Shown here one piece after another: positions 29,350 through 38,374 of a stretch of DNA of 38,741 nucleotides. Source of the stretch: a virus. Position 1 is the stretch's first letter, and each line of letters begins with the position of its first letter. The position numbers were made by a program, and so were the translations under genes. The DNA is taken from positions 1 through 38,741 of IMG/VR virus record IMGVR_UViG_3300040815_003492; one strand, 5' to 3'. The notes under the pieces are model-generated. The model saw only the letters and a program-made list of their open reading frames with translations, had not been told where the DNA came from and did not search any database.

Positions 29350-30450
29350 TTATAATGAAAACTTTTTGAATGAGTCTTTTTTGACGTCTTGTTTGATACC
29401 ACCCACAATGTATGATTCCACTTCTGTCTCTTGTGGTGCCACCTGCATACCTTTTGATGACAGCCAATGCTGTGTCCAAGGTAAAGGATTTTGTGATGCT
29501 GATATATCATAAATTGGATCAAAGCCCAGTGCTCTCAATCGCTTGTTTGCTGTCCACTCAACATAAGATCCTAATAATCTTTCGTTCAATCCAATAATTG
29601 ATCCGTCTCTGAATAGATATTTCGCCCAGGCTTTTTCTTCTTCCACACAGTCTTTGAACATCTGGATCACAGTTTTTTCTGTACCTTTCATTGCTTTGGT
29701 CATTTCAGGATCATCACCTTTTTGCCATGCTTTGATCACGTGTGTTGAAAGGTTCAAGTGTGTGGCTTCATCCCTAGCGATCAGTGAGAGGATCTTGGCC
29801 GATCCCTCCATCAATTTCAATTCACCAAACGCAAAGGTACAAGCAAATGAAATATAAAATCTCAAACCCTCCAGCAAGTTCACGGTCATCATTGCCAGAT
29901 ACAGTTGTTTCTTAAGTTCGATCATGTCCACTTTTTTGCCCACAGCATAATCCATGGCCATTGCTCCGAACTTGTCATACTCACCTGTTACACTTTCTGC
30001 TCTTTTTAATATTTCTTTGTCATCTAATATTGTGTCAAACACTTCTGATGGATCCGAATACACATTCTTCATGATGTGTGTGTATGATCTTGAGTGTATG
30101 GTTTCGAAGAAATCCCAAGTCACAATACAGCCTTCCAGTTCCGGATTAGAAACATATGGCAAGAACATAAGACTTGGTCCTCTGCCCTGCACTGAATCCA
30201 ACAGTGTTTGATATTTTAGATTGCTGGTGAATATGTGTTTTTGTTCTGGTCTGAATCCTTGATAGTCTGCTCTGTCTTTTTGTAATGAAACTTCTTCTGG
30301 TCTCCAGAAGTAACCAATCATGGTTTGGTTCAGTTTATCAAATTGTGGATATTTGAAATCGTCGTACCTCTGTACGCCACCGTCCTCACCAAAGAACATG
30401 GGTTGTTTTGTGAAATCTATTTTTTGTTTATTGAATACTGTCTTCGTCAT
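29350..30450 (-). CDS. nrdB: class Ia ribonucleotide reductase, small subunit
   Basis: 366 residues, collinear with E. coli NrdB. The diiron ligands are visible: Asp in 'YQTLLDSVQG', Glu and His in 'FFETIHSRSYTHI', plus later Glu and His ('ARDEATHLN'); the tyrosyl radical Tyr is the Y of SRSYTH. C-terminus 'DSFKKFSL' ends in the acidic-hydrophobic tail that docks into NrdA. It generates the radical used by NrdA to make dNTPs. It follows nrdA by 8 bases. An exact TATAAATA (30456-30463) spans the nrdA stop and lies 5 bases before its ATG, which may give it separate late transcription. Confidence 0.97.
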   Translation of the reverse strand: MTKTVFNKQKIDFTKQPMFFGEDGGVQRYDDFKYPQFDKLNQTMIGYFWRPEEVSLQKDRADYQGFRPEQKHIFTSNLKYQTLLDSVQGRGPSLMFLPYVSNPELEGCIVTWDFFETIHSRSYTHIMKNVYSDPSEVFDTILDDKEILKRAESVTGEYDKFGAMAMDYAVGKKVDMIELKKQLYLAMMTVNLLEGLRFYISFACTFAFGELKLMEGSAKILSLIARDEATHLNLSTHVIKAWQKGDDPEMTKAMKGTEKTVIQMFKDCVEEEKAWAKYLFRDGSIIGLNERLLGSYVEWTANKRLRALGFDPIYDISASQNPLPWTQHWLSSKGMQVAPQETEVESYIVGGIKQDVKKDSFKKFSL

Positions 30451-30455
30451 CGGGT

Positions 30456-30463
30456 TATTTATA
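30456..30463 (-). promoter_or_regulatory. TATAAATA box at the nrdA stop codon
   Basis: Exact T4 late -10 sequence overlapping the TAA of nrdA and ending 5 bases before nrdB. It may be fortuitous, because nrdA ends in an AT-rich stop. Confidence 0.4.
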
Positions 30464-32891
30464 TTGCACAGGCGTCACAGGCTTCTTCGTCCTCACTGTT
30501 CTCATTTACTCCAAGATCGGTTAGTTGTACGTCTTCACCATCTGCGGTTTCTGTGGTCTCTATACCTGATGGTTGTACATCTTCTTCGTCACCTTTGAAA
30601 TCATAAGTGTTTTGATAGTAAGAAGTTTTCCAACCGTATTTGTATGAATTTAATAAATCCGAAGCCATTACTGACAACGGTACTTCGTTATTTTCATAGT
30701 TGAGTGGATTGTAACTCCAGTTGCCCGATATGGCTTGGTCAAAATATTTCTGCATCATTGCCACAACATTGATGTAACCTTCATTTGATGGCATATCCCA
30801 CAACAGAGTGTAGGCATTTTTAAGTTTAGGAAAGCCTGGCACAATCTGTTTGAGTGGACCTTTCTTGCTTTTCTTAATGGATAACAATGCTCTTGGTGGT
30901 TCGATGCCGTTGGTTTCATTACTGACAACGGAAGAACTTTCCGATGGCATCTGTGCTGATAGTGTGGAATGTCTTAGTCCGTATTTTATAATGTCTTTTC
31001 TCAGTGACTCCCATGCATATCTTTGTTTGTGTGGCACAATTTTATCTATATCTTTTTTGTATGTGTCTATAGGCAGTATTCCGTCTGCATATTTTGTTTG
31101 AGAGAAACCTTCGCAGGCACCACGTTCTTCTGCCAGTTTGTTGGATGCTTTAAGTAGATTGAATTGAAATGCTTCGGATAGTCTATCCACTGAGTCCCAT
31201 GCTTCTGGTTGTGAATAATTAAAACCTAGTTTGGCTAGATAATGTGCCAACCCAATATAGCCAACACCCAAACTTCTTCTTTTCTTTGTGCTGGTCTCTG
31301 CCGCTTTGACAGGATACTCTTGATATTCTATAATTTCTTCCAAGGCTCTCACAGCCAGGTCACATAAGTTTTCTAACTCTTCTAAATTATTGAGGGCACC
31401 CACATTGATTGCAGAAAGAATACATAAAGCAATCTCACCTTTGTCGTCGTCGATGTGTTGTATGGGTGTTGTTGGCAATGTTATTTCTTGGCAAAGGTTT
31501 GACATACTAACTTTATCTTTGAAGGACGAATGTGAATTACAATGATCTATGTTCATTATGTAGATACGTCCTGTCTCTGCTCTTTCTTTCAATAGATCAA
31601 AAAATAGTTCTTGTGCTGAAATAGTTTTTTTAGGAACATTTTTATCTTTTTCATATTTTACATATAAATCATCAAACTTGTCTGTGCCGAACGCATCATA
31701 CAGTCCCGGGGTTTCGTGTGGAGAGAACAAAGTTATTTCTTCGTCGTTAATGAATCTTTCGTAAAACAGTTTAGATAACTGGATTGAATAATCTAATTTT
31801 CTAACCCTGTTGTCTTCTGTGCCTTTGTTGTTTTTCAGAACTAATATGTCTTCGATTTCTTGGTGCCATATTGGGAAGTGTACAGTTGCTGAACCACCTC
31901 GCACACCGTTCTGTGTGCAACACCTTACTGTGCTTTCGAATTTTTTGAGGAACGGGACGACACCAGTGTGTTGAACTTCACCACCACGTATCTTAGAATT
32001 GATACCACGAATTCTACCAGCATTAATACCAATTCCTGCACGACGAGCCACGTAAAGACCAATAGCCATGTCAGTACTAAAAATGCTAGGAAGAGTGTCG
32101 TCGCTGTCAACGAGAACACAACTTGCAAACTGTCTGATAGGCGTACGTACACCGGCCATGACCGGAGTTGGGATATTAATTTTGAATTGAGAAATTGCGT
32201 CATAATATTTTTTAACATAGCTCATCCTTTTGTTTTTTGGATAATCGGCAAACAGTGTTGCTGAGATCATCATGTACATATCTTGTGGAGTTTCGTACAA
32301 CTCGCCCGACGATCTGTCTTGTACAAGATACTTATCTACCACTTGTCTTAAACCAGCATAGGCAAAATTTAGATCTCTGTCTCTTCTTATCCAAGTGTTA
32401 AATTTTTTTAATTCGGTTTTATTGTATTTTTCAACGATGCCTTTGTCATACACACCCAATCTGATATTTCTCAAAATTAATTTCAAGAGTGGCATATATT
32501 CATATTGACCGTGTGCTTCTTTTCTCACATCATAAAGCAGTAACCTTGCCGCGGCATATTGATAATTGGGATTTTCCAGAGTGGTCAGGTCATTGGCTGA
32601 ACGCACAAGAACATTTTGAATGTCCTTCGTCGACATTCCGTCATAAAATTGCAAGTTGGCATTGATTTCTATCTGTGATGCTGATACCCCAGACAAATCT
32701 TCACAGGCTTCTTCAACAACAAAATGAATTTTATTGATGTCCAATGGCTCCAACCTGCCATCTCTTTTTGCGACATTGATGGCGGAGGTATTAATATTGG
32801 TCATTACACTATTATTCAAATTGGATTTTGTTTTTTTTGTATGGGTATTTATCAGATTTTTTTGTTCTTGTACCGAAATGTTTGCTGTCAT
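30459..32891 (-). CDS. nrdA: class Ia ribonucleotide reductase, large subunit
   Basis: 810 residues. An N-terminal ATP-cone ('VAKRDGRLEPLDINKIHFVVEEAC', around residues 37-60) follows a 35-residue tail; an intact cone implies dATP feedback. Active-site parts: Cys in 'ASCVLVDS', 'NLCQEITLP' with its radical Cys, 'LCILSAINVGAL', the YY radical-relay pair in 'TSYYQNTY', and the C-terminal redox pair in EACDACAI. It reduces ribonucleoside diphosphates. The upstream region is only AT-rich with a weak promoter (TAGACT, 17, TATAAT). Length is larger than E. coli NrdA (761). Together with NrdB it forms the class Ia enzyme typical of large T4-like phages. Confidence 0.97.
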   Translation of the reverse strand: MTANISVQEQKNLINTHTKKTKSNLNNSVMTNINTSAINVAKRDGRLEPLDINKIHFVVEEACEDLSGVSASQIEINANLQFYDGMSTKDIQNVLVRSANDLTTLENPNYQYAAARLLLYDVRKEAHGQYEYMPLLKLILRNIRLGVYDKGIVEKYNKTELKKFNTWIRRDRDLNFAYAGLRQVVDKYLVQDRSSGELYETPQDMYMMISATLFADYPKNKRMSYVKKYYDAISQFKINIPTPVMAGVRTPIRQFASCVLVDSDDTLPSIFSTDMAIGLYVARRAGIGINAGRIRGINSKIRGGEVQHTGVVPFLKKFESTVRCCTQNGVRGGSATVHFPIWHQEIEDILVLKNNKGTEDNRVRKLDYSIQLSKLFYERFINDEEITLFSPHETPGLYDAFGTDKFDDLYVKYEKDKNVPKKTISAQELFFDLLKERAETGRIYIMNIDHCNSHSSFKDKVSMSNLCQEITLPTTPIQHIDDDKGEIALCILSAINVGALNNLEELENLCDLAVRALEEIIEYQEYPVKAAETSTKKRRSLGVGYIGLAHYLAKLGFNYSQPEAWDSVDRLSEAFQFNLLKASNKLAEERGACEGFSQTKYADGILPIDTYKKDIDKIVPHKQRYAWESLRKDIIKYGLRHSTLSAQMPSESSSVVSNETNGIEPPRALLSIKKSKKGPLKQIVPGFPKLKNAYTLLWDMPSNEGYINVVAMMQKYFDQAISGNWSYNPLNYENNEVPLSVMASDLLNSYKYGWKTSYYQNTYDFKGDEEDVQPSGIETTETADGEDVQLTDLGVNENSEDEEACDACAI

Positions 32892-33016
32892 AATTTTATT
32901 TTTATTTTTGTTTATTATAGACTATTATAATAAAAAAATAATGACAAGTCTATGACAAAATGTGTAAATCACACATACAACTTGTGATATTATTATATTA
33001 TTTTGGAAAAAAATAA

Positions 33017-34627
33017 TTAAACACCAACTGTGACTTGGTAGTTTAATGTGCCGGCAACACTGTTGTCGGTGTTATATCTAATTACCACAGAATCGCTTGA
33101 TCCTGAAGAATCTAGATCATCCCACGAAGGTATCAAATCAACCTGCACATCACTGTTTTCTTCAAATTCGTCACTGTAGGAAACGCCAGTGGTATATGCG
33201 TTGATGATTAATTTTCCAACTCTATGATTAGAACCTCTTTCAATTTTGTATTCAATTGTGATCTTTTTGTTTTCGGCCGCCGGGATCATTATTCCTGTTG
33301 ATGCCAATGACTGATTGTTTTGCAGAGTTGCAACTCTAACAGGACTGGTCAAATTGCAAACTCCTTGCACTTCATCTAGAGGAACCAGTGTGTTACTTCT
33401 TCTACCGCTGATGTCAAAATAGTCAAGTACAGAAGAACATTCATCTGCGTCAAACTGCACGATCGGGTATGTCGTTATGTTATCAACACCTCCGGAATTG
33501 GCCAAACCAACTGTTCGATCAAAAAAGTTATTGAAAGTTACCACATTTCTAACTTCTCCTGGGGAGTTAGAAACTTTTACAGCACTCTCATGAATTTGTT
33601 TAAATTGATTAGATAAAAACTGAATATTTTTTGGACCAGTTGTTTGTCCTGACGACGATCCATCTCCCAGCGTACCTATTACCGCTCCAAACCTAGCCAG
33701 TGTAAAATCTGAATTGATAAATTTCACAGATACAACATCATGATCCAATTGTACCAATCTAGCAAATTTTGTGAAAGTACATTTGTCAAATGTTATGTTT
33801 GAAGATGTTAATGCAGTTGTGGATTTAATCGTGATACCTTTGCCGATAGAAGAATCTATCGAAGGAACAACATCACCACCACCTAAAGTGTATGCACCTT
33901 CAAATCCACAATCATAAAACGAAACATTTTCTGCACAGTCTATAGATATCCCACCATAAGATGTACCTGTTTTAAAAGTGATTCCTTCTACGGAAATATT
34001 TTTAGGTGTTGTTGCTGATCCAGTCATGCTTCCAAATCCTACGCCATCTTGATCGACTGTTTGTGCTATTGAACCTGTACCTATGTTATGAATAATTGTC
34101 TTGCCGTTACCTTCTCCCACCAATTGGGCATAAGGTGGAATCTTTAATGTTGAATTTATTTTGTAAATGCCTGCAGGAAAAAGAATTATTCTTCTGCTTT
34201 GAGCATCACCTTGATCCACTATGTCGGAATAAATTTCGTCTAGGGCTCTTTGAATAGCCTGTGTGTTGGTGGTAGCAATTGAATCATTACCGTTTCCTAT
34301 TGCTCCAAAACTTTTTATAGAAACAATATCGTCGAGTCTTGCCTGTAGAGATCTTGTTGTTGGAGAATTGACATTTGCACCAGTTAATATTGTGTCATCT
34401 TGTCTATAACCCTTGTAGATATATTGTAAAGCAGAAGCAAATCCTGTGGAATTTTCTGTGATGATTTCTGTGTTGCCCACAGCCGGTGCACCATCGGCCA
34501 CTGTGCCATTACCTATGTAGAGTTTTTGTTCGTCAATCACCCAACCCAGTTCTCCCGCGGCAAGTTGTGGCAAGTCGGTTGCTTTACCCCTACGGTGTTG
34601 GATTCTTGAAATTTGCACTATTGGCAC
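33017..34627 (-). CDS. tail fibre/spike with beta-helix
   Basis: 536 residues; GTG start with AAGGAG 8 bases upstream. The N-terminal ~50 residues, 'QISRIQHRRGKATDLPQLAAGELGW', 'KLYIGNG', match the tail-fibre head domain found in many marine phages. From about residue 85 a pectate-lyase-3-like right-handed beta helix follows ('SIKSFGAIGNGNDSIATTNTQAIQRALDEI', 'RIILFPAGIYKINSTLKIPPYAQLVGEG', 'NISVEGITFKTG'). It probably recognises or cleaves host surface polysaccharide. The C-terminus (LNYQVTVGV) is short and ends without a recognisable chaperone domain. A CATAAATA late box lies 26 bases upstream. Confidence 0.88.
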   Translation of the reverse strand: MPIVQISRIQHRRGKATDLPQLAAGELGWVIDEQKLYIGNGTVADGAPAVGNTEIITENSTGFASALQYIYKGYRQDDTILTGANVNSPTTRSLQARLDDIVSIKSFGAIGNGNDSIATTNTQAIQRALDEIYSDIVDQGDAQSRRIILFPAGIYKINSTLKIPPYAQLVGEGNGKTIIHNIGTGSIAQTVDQDGVGFGSMTGSATTPKNISVEGITFKTGTSYGGISIDCAENVSFYDCGFEGAYTLGGGDVVPSIDSSIGKGITIKSTTALTSSNITFDKCTFTKFARLVQLDHDVVSVKFINSDFTLARFGAVIGTLGDGSSSGQTTGPKNIQFLSNQFKQIHESAVKVSNSPGEVRNVVTFNNFFDRTVGLANSGGVDNITTYPIVQFDADECSSVLDYFDISGRRSNTLVPLDEVQGVCNLTSPVRVATLQNNQSLASTGIMIPAAENKKITIEYKIERGSNHRVGKLIINAYTTGVSYSDEFEENSDVQVDLIPSWDDLDSSGSSDSVVIRYNTDNSVAGTLNYQVTVGV

Positions 34628-34652
34628 TGTATTTTCTCCTTAAAATTTACAG

Positions 34653-34660
34653 TATTTATG
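34653..34660 (-). promoter_or_regulatory. T4-type late promoter (CATAAATA) of the tail fibre
   Basis: Seven of eight match to TATAAATA. It directly abuts the stop codon of the exonuclease gene and leaves a 25-base leader containing AAGGAG. Confidence 0.6.
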
Positions 34661-35365
34661 CTAAAGGATAGACTTATAATATTGCTCTAGTCGACGATAC
34701 CATTGGTCAGACCATTTATCATAATCGTCAATTTCAAAGGTTTGATACTCGTTGTTTTGTGTGCAGATAAAAATACGTCCTGTTTTTATATCAGTATCAA
34801 ATAGTTTGTTGTGTGCTTCTGCATAAGCCACTAATTGAAGATAGTAATCTTCCACCCATTCTTTCTTTTTCAATTTACGTGCTTGTTTGAAATCCATTAT
34901 GGCAGGTGCTCCTTTGTACACTCCCACAAGATCTGTGGTACCTGCATATAGCTCGGGATAATAAAGCGAAACCTCAGATCCCCAAACCTCCGAAACATTG
35001 TTCAACCCATTGTCAATTATTATGTTGGCCATGGCATGTGCCTTCTGCTGTATGAGATTAGACCCTGGAGTTCGATCTTCGCCTTTCACGTGCTTCTCTA
35101 GGCTACGGTGCATCACTGTTCCTATGTTGGCACTCTCTGTCGTGATCTGCTGTGCCTTCTCCACACCAATCCTTTTACGCCAGGCGTGTAGGTGTGTCAT
35201 ATCCTTTGTGGCGCTCAGTACAGTTGTGACCGATGGCACCTGTCTTCCGTCGGGTGTTTCGTAATGACGTTTACCGTTACGAGATGCTCGACTGAGTTCG
35301 TTATATTCAAAACGTTGAATATATTCTATACCTTTGCTTTTGAATGTTTCTGTTGGTATTTTCAT
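34661..35365 (-). CDS. PD-(D/E)XK exonuclease (Cas4/RecB-like)
   Basis: 234 residues. Nuclease motifs by pattern: an early 'SVTTVLSATKD', 'ANIGTVMHRSLEKH' (the conserved helix with His), 'LYAGTTDLVGVYKGAPAIMDFKQARK' (Asp...DxK core), and 'YYLQLVAYAEA' (QLxxY helix). Similar single-domain Cas4/RecB-like nucleases occur in T4-like cyanophages near structural genes. It probably processes DNA ends during recombination or packaging. No cysteines for an Fe-S cluster as in true Cas4 are visible. It lies upstream of the tail fibre and shares its operon. Confidence 0.85.
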   Translation of the reverse strand: MKIPTETFKSKGIEYIQRFEYNELSRASRNGKRHYETPDGRQVPSVTTVLSATKDMTHLHAWRKRIGVEKAQQITTESANIGTVMHRSLEKHVKGEDRTPGSNLIQQKAHAMANIIIDNGLNNVSEVWGSEVSLYYPELYAGTTDLVGVYKGAPAIMDFKQARKLKKKEWVEDYYLQLVAYAEAHNKLFDTDIKTGRIFICTQNNEYQTFEIDDYDKWSDQWYRRLEQYYKSIL

Positions 35366-35421
35366 ACAGTAAAAATTATATAGTATATTAGATTATATTA
35401 CAATAAAATTCTGATTATGAA

Positions 35422-35781
35422 TTATTGTCTGTGTTTCATAGCAGACTTGGCCATCTGCTTAACTTTATCCGTGGACCCTTGGTCGTCAAAATCCATTTCT
35501 GGATCTTTTTCGGCTTGTTTCTCAGTTTTCAATATGACTTTTTCTTGATCAAAATCATCAACAACACTTTTTAAAACATCGGAACTGTCGTACATGGACT
35601 TGAAAAGATTATAGTTGAACATGGGATATCCTGTGTTTTTCAATATCTGCTCCAAGGCATCAAAACTGATTTCCGAAGTTTGATCAACATCGTCGGCTGA
35701 ACCTCTAAGGTTGGTCAACGTATTCATGACTGCGGATTGCAATTCTTGTGTTTTGGGATCTTGAAATTCTCGGAATCTCAT
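35422..35781 (-). CDS. hypothetical acidic protein, 119 residues
   Basis: Starts MRFREFQDPKTQELQSAVMN. Acidic in the second half (DQEKVILKTEKQAEKDPEMDFDDQ) and mainly helical, with a Ser/Asp-rich stretch at 26-40 ('GSADDVDQTSEIS'). Ends KSAMKHRQ. No enzymatic motif. It lies 5 bases after the gene for a 281-residue virion-type protein and both resemble gene pairs seen near head genes of marine T4-like phages, so a structural or assembly role is likely but unproven. Confidence 0.6.
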   Translation of the reverse strand: MRFREFQDPKTQELQSAVMNTLTNLRGSADDVDQTSEISFDALEQILKNTGYPMFNYNLFKSMYDSSDVLKSVVDDFDQEKVILKTEKQAEKDPEMDFDDQGSTDKVKQMAKSAMKHRQ

Positions 35782-35786
35782 CGGGA

Positions 35787-36632
35787 TTACTTCCCGGCAA
35801 GTTTTGCGTATATTCTTGATGATGATTCAAAAACTTCACGCGATTCTCTTTGTTCTCTGCCTTCTGGTTCTGTGCCACCTGCTTCTGCATCTGTGGTTCC
35901 AAACTCGTCTGTTTCTGAATCTAATGAATCCAATTCAGTGTCCAATTCTGCTGTGTCATCGGCACCCATTGGTTCCGAAGCAGTTTCCTCACCAGTCAAA
36001 ATTCTCACACCGTTGTCAAGGTCTTGCCTTGTTTGTGTCAATGTGGATTCTGCTGTTTCCAGTGCTGGTTGAACAGTTGAGATAAATGCATCTGCCTTGT
36101 CGGCACCCATCTCATCTCTGATTCTGTCTGCCAGTTCTAACATACTTTCAGTTTTCATTGTGGCCAGATCTTCTAGATAACCTGTTACCTTGTCCATCAT
36201 GTCTTTGGCGGCCAGGATCAATTCTGATTGTTGCTCCACACCTTCTTGAACAGACTCTTTGCTTAATAGATCACCCACCACTGCTTTTTTCTCTATGTCG
36301 GTCAGTTGAGGTGTTCTTTCAATTTTTTTGATCATCTGTTGTGTCTTGGGATCGCTTAATGCTTTTTTTGTAAATCCTGCATCAACTTCTTTGATTGCTT
36401 GATTTATCACGTCCAACATCATTTGATGTTTTTGATAATTTGCATCATTTAGCTCTCTGCCAAAATGTGTGTTGTCTGTGATTGTATGAATTTTAGTTCT
36501 AACCATGTTGGCCATGTTTTCCAGTTGGATCTTGCTTAACCCAGAAAGGTCAAGTGTTTGTCCGAATCTAGATTCAAATTCTTTCAATAAAGATTCTGTG
36601 GTTACTTTCTTAGTTAGATCTAATGCTTTCAT
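35787..36632 (-). CDS. putative virion protein with acidic C-terminal half
   Basis: 281 residues. N-terminal ~175 residues are helical ('KVTTESLLKEFESRFGQTLDLSGLSK', 'NMANMVRTKIHTITDNTHFGRE'), then a long low-complexity acidic tract around residues 210-265 (Glu/Asp/Ser/Thr-rich: 'DDTAELDTELDSLDSETDEFG') and the end 'SSSRIYAKLAGK'. Similar proteins in T4-like marine phages are hypothetical virion proteins. Located between the paralogous small genes and the exonuclease. No known catalytic motif. Confidence 0.6.
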   Translation of the reverse strand: MKALDLTKKVTTESLLKEFESRFGQTLDLSGLSKIQLENMANMVRTKIHTITDNTHFGRELNDANYQKHQMMLDVINQAIKEVDAGFTKKALSDPKTQQMIKKIERTPQLTDIEKKAVVGDLLSKESVQEGVEQQSELILAAKDMMDKVTGYLEDLATMKTESMLELADRIRDEMGADKADAFISTVQPALETAESTLTQTRQDLDNGVRILTGEETASEPMGADDTAELDTELDSLDSETDEFGTTDAEAGGTEPEGREQRESREVFESSSRIYAKLAGK

Positions 36633-36634
36633 TA

Positions 36635-36934
36635 TTAAACTGTTTCTGTTGTTCTTTCAGATTTTGTAATACCTTGCTCACCGTTGTAGGCATCTATCTG
36701 ATCTGCTATTGTTTCTACGAATGCGTCAAATTTATCTAATGCCGCTTGATTAGGCCAAACGTTTACAATCTTTAATGCATGTGAACCATCTGCGTTCGCA
36801 GTCACAGTTTTTTCAGTTTCTATCTCTCCTGCTTCCATCATTCTCATGATTTCAGTTCTCAAAGGAGCATATGTTTTGAAAAAACGGACAGAACCTGTTG
36901 GTATATTAAAAGTTTGTGTTGTTCTTATCGCCAT
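36635..36934 (-). CDS. small protein, paralogue A of a tandem pair
   Basis: 99 residues. 'TQTFNIPTGSVRFFKTYAPL' and 'KIVNVWPNQAALDKFDAFVETIADQIDAYN' match the neighbour's 'TYTFIIPVGKVRYFKSSPQL' and 'TTHWPNDADYKDFESKISSHTDAINEYN' along the whole length, so the pair arose by duplication. A small alpha/beta layout, possibly a ferredoxin-like fold, is suggested by strand-helix order. GGAG lies 10 bases upstream of the ATG. Role unknown, probably virion-related by position. Confidence 0.7.
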   Translation of the reverse strand: MAIRTTQTFNIPTGSVRFFKTYAPLRTEIMRMMEAGEIETEKTVTANADGSHALKIVNVWPNQAALDKFDAFVETIADQIDAYNGEQGITKSERTTETV

Positions 36935-36949
36935 TTTTTTTCTCCAAAT

Positions 36950-37252
36950 TTAAAGTTTTTCAATAACTCTTGTTACTTGTATGTTATTTATTCTATTGTA
37001 CTCATTAATAGCGTCAGTATGACTACTGATTTTAGACTCAAAATCTTTGTAATCAGCATCGTTTGGCCAGTGTGTGGTTAATACGAGCTTGTTTGCACCA
37101 TCCATGCTAGTGACTTCTTTTGTTGTTATGACTTTTGTGTCTATGGTTGTTAAAGAATAGGTTCGCCATAACTCTTCTAGTTGAGGACTAGATTTGAAAT
37201 ATCTTACCTTGCCAACAGGTATAATAAATGTATATGTTACTTTAGTAGCCAT
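36950..37252 (-). CDS. small protein, paralogue B of a tandem pair
   Basis: 100 residues, homologous along its length to the preceding-coordinate gene (shared 'TFxIPxGxVRxFK', 'WPNxAxxxxFxxxI', and 'INxYN/DAYN'). An exact late-promoter box TATAAATA (37272-37279) lies 19 bases upstream of the ATG and overlaps the end of the previous gene; no ribosome site is evident. The pair is thus late and probably virion-related. Confidence 0.7.
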   Translation of the reverse strand: MATKVTYTFIIPVGKVRYFKSSPQLEELWRTYSLTTIDTKVITTKEVTSMDGANKLVLTTHWPNDADYKDFESKISSHTDAINEYNRINNIQVTRVIEKL

Positions 37253-37270
37253 GATAATATATATTTACTG

Positions 37271-37801
37271 TTATTTATAATCATTTAAAAACCTAAATGT
37301 GTGATCGAATATTTGATGTATTTCTGACTTTATCTCGTCTGCTCGCCTGTTGGTCTCTATCAATTTGTTAGAATAAACAAACTCCTTGTCGTCATCGGTT
37401 TCTTTGACTGCTATTTTATAGAACCTCTTGAAGTTCTTTATATCAAATAGTTTTGATGCGAATTGTTCATCCAATGTTAATATTTGAGAAGGTATGTTTT
37501 TTTGATCTGCTAGATAATGTGCAACCAATATGGCAGTCTGTTTGAGGAAAATACTGTCATACAAAATCTTTGCCTGTGTCATGTCCGCTATCACATAAAC
37601 ATATCTGGTTGGATCTATCTTCTTGGGGACGATTGCGATATTACCAATTAAGATACCTTTGGAAAACTGTTTTGGTAAATGTCGAAAAGGTCTTTGCTTT
37701 TCGTCGTTTTTGGCCAGTTCATTTAATTTGTTCTTGAGATTGTAGGATTTTATTTGACTCTCAAGTATCTCATTTTTATTATCAACAATTTTTTTTGCCA
37801 T
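37271..37801 (-). CDS. hypothetical protein, 176 residues
   Basis: Soluble, basic N-terminal helix (MAKKIVDNKNEILESQIKSYNLKNKLNEL), then a compact middle ('GILIGNIAIVPKKIDPTRYVYVIADM', 'KILYDSIFLKQTAILVAHYLADQ') and an amphipathic C-terminal helix ('RADEIKSEIHQIFDHTFRFLND'). No membrane segment and no known motif. It occurs with the next upstream gene in a virion-type block; function unknown. Its end carries the late box of the following gene. Confidence 0.6.
   Translation of the reverse strand: MAKKIVDNKNEILESQIKSYNLKNKLNELAKNDEKQRPFRHLPKQFSKGILIGNIAIVPKKIDPTRYVYVIADMTQAKILYDSIFLKQTAILVAHYLADQKNIPSQILTLDEQFASKLFDIKNFKRFYKIAVKETDDDKEFVYSNKLIETNRRADEIKSEIHQIFDHTFRFLNDYK
37272..37279 (-). promoter_or_regulatory. 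T4-type late promoter (TATAAATA)
   Basis: Exact late box, 19 bases upstream of the paralogue-B ATG, overlapping the stop codon of the gene ending at 37271. Confidence 0.6.
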
Positions 37802-37812
37802 AGAAATTCATA

Positions 37813-38034
37813 CTACTTAACTAAACGTATGCTTCTATTTAATGCATATTGGGTATCATCAACAAGTTTTTTTCTTACCAGAGCACCCTTGCTGGCCAAT
37901 ATCCTTGCAGTTTCTATGTCTTCCACATCGAGGTTGCTTTGTAGGATTGGTAATTTACTTTTATATTTTTTTATAAAAGCAATTTGTCTTTGTGTTATGT
38001 AGACTCGAGCATATCGAGATAATTGTATGAACAT
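37813..38034 (-). CDS. hypothetical basic protein, 73 residues
   Basis: MFIQLSRYARVYITQRQIAF, then 'KYKSKLPILQSNLDVEDIETARILASKGALVRKK'. Basic and alpha-helical; no membrane segment. Starts 12 bases before the 176-residue gene in transcription order. Not recognised. Confidence 0.6.
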   Translation of the reverse strand: MFIQLSRYARVYITQRQIAFIKKYKSKLPILQSNLDVEDIETARILASKGALVRKKLVDDTQYALNRSIRLVK

Positions 38035-38057
38035 TTTTTAAAGTTTAAGTTTGAATT

Positions 38058-38288
38058 CTATGAGGGCATCTTCATCAGGATCACAACAATCGTTGATAGT
38101 AATCCTGCTACCACGGTACCCGCGGTCATGATCAAAGTTTTATTGGAACTCTTGTGATTGTTCGACAAGTCGTCGTTGATTCTTTTCAATGCCAGTTCAA
38201 TTGACGACAGGCGATCGTGTAGGCCTTTGTATCTCTCAGAGCAAAGGTCCACGTGTGCTTCCAAATTTGTTTTTTCTAAATCACTCAT
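38058..38288 (-). CDS. XhlA-like coiled-coil protein with C-terminal membrane segment
   Basis: 76 residues from the ATG at 38288 (the in-frame ATG at 38312 adds only eight residues and lacks support). N-terminal coiled-coil 'LHDRLSSIELALKRINDDLS', basic linker NHKSSNK, then one C-terminal membrane segment (TLIMTAGTVVAGLLSTIVVILMK). This layout, helix plus a single C-terminal anchor, resembles the XhlA/hemolysin-associated lysis proteins of phages. It may help membrane disruption. Its relation to the lysin at 3073 is only inferred. Confidence 0.6.
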   Translation of the reverse strand: MSDLEKTNLEAHVDLCSERYKGLHDRLSSIELALKRINDDLSNNHKSSNKTLIMTAGTVVAGLLSTIVVILMKMPS

Positions 38289-38374
38289 AATAGTTCTCTT
38301 TTTCGCATCCATATGGATGCAGTTTTTGTTGCCTGTTTGAGAAGTTGATCTGCCTATTTGAGCCTAATATACTA

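Noticed and set aside
32892-33016. Small gene between nrdA and the tail fibre
   Set aside because: The gap is AT-rich with no frame of reasonable length and ribosome site; at most it holds a weak nrdA promoter.
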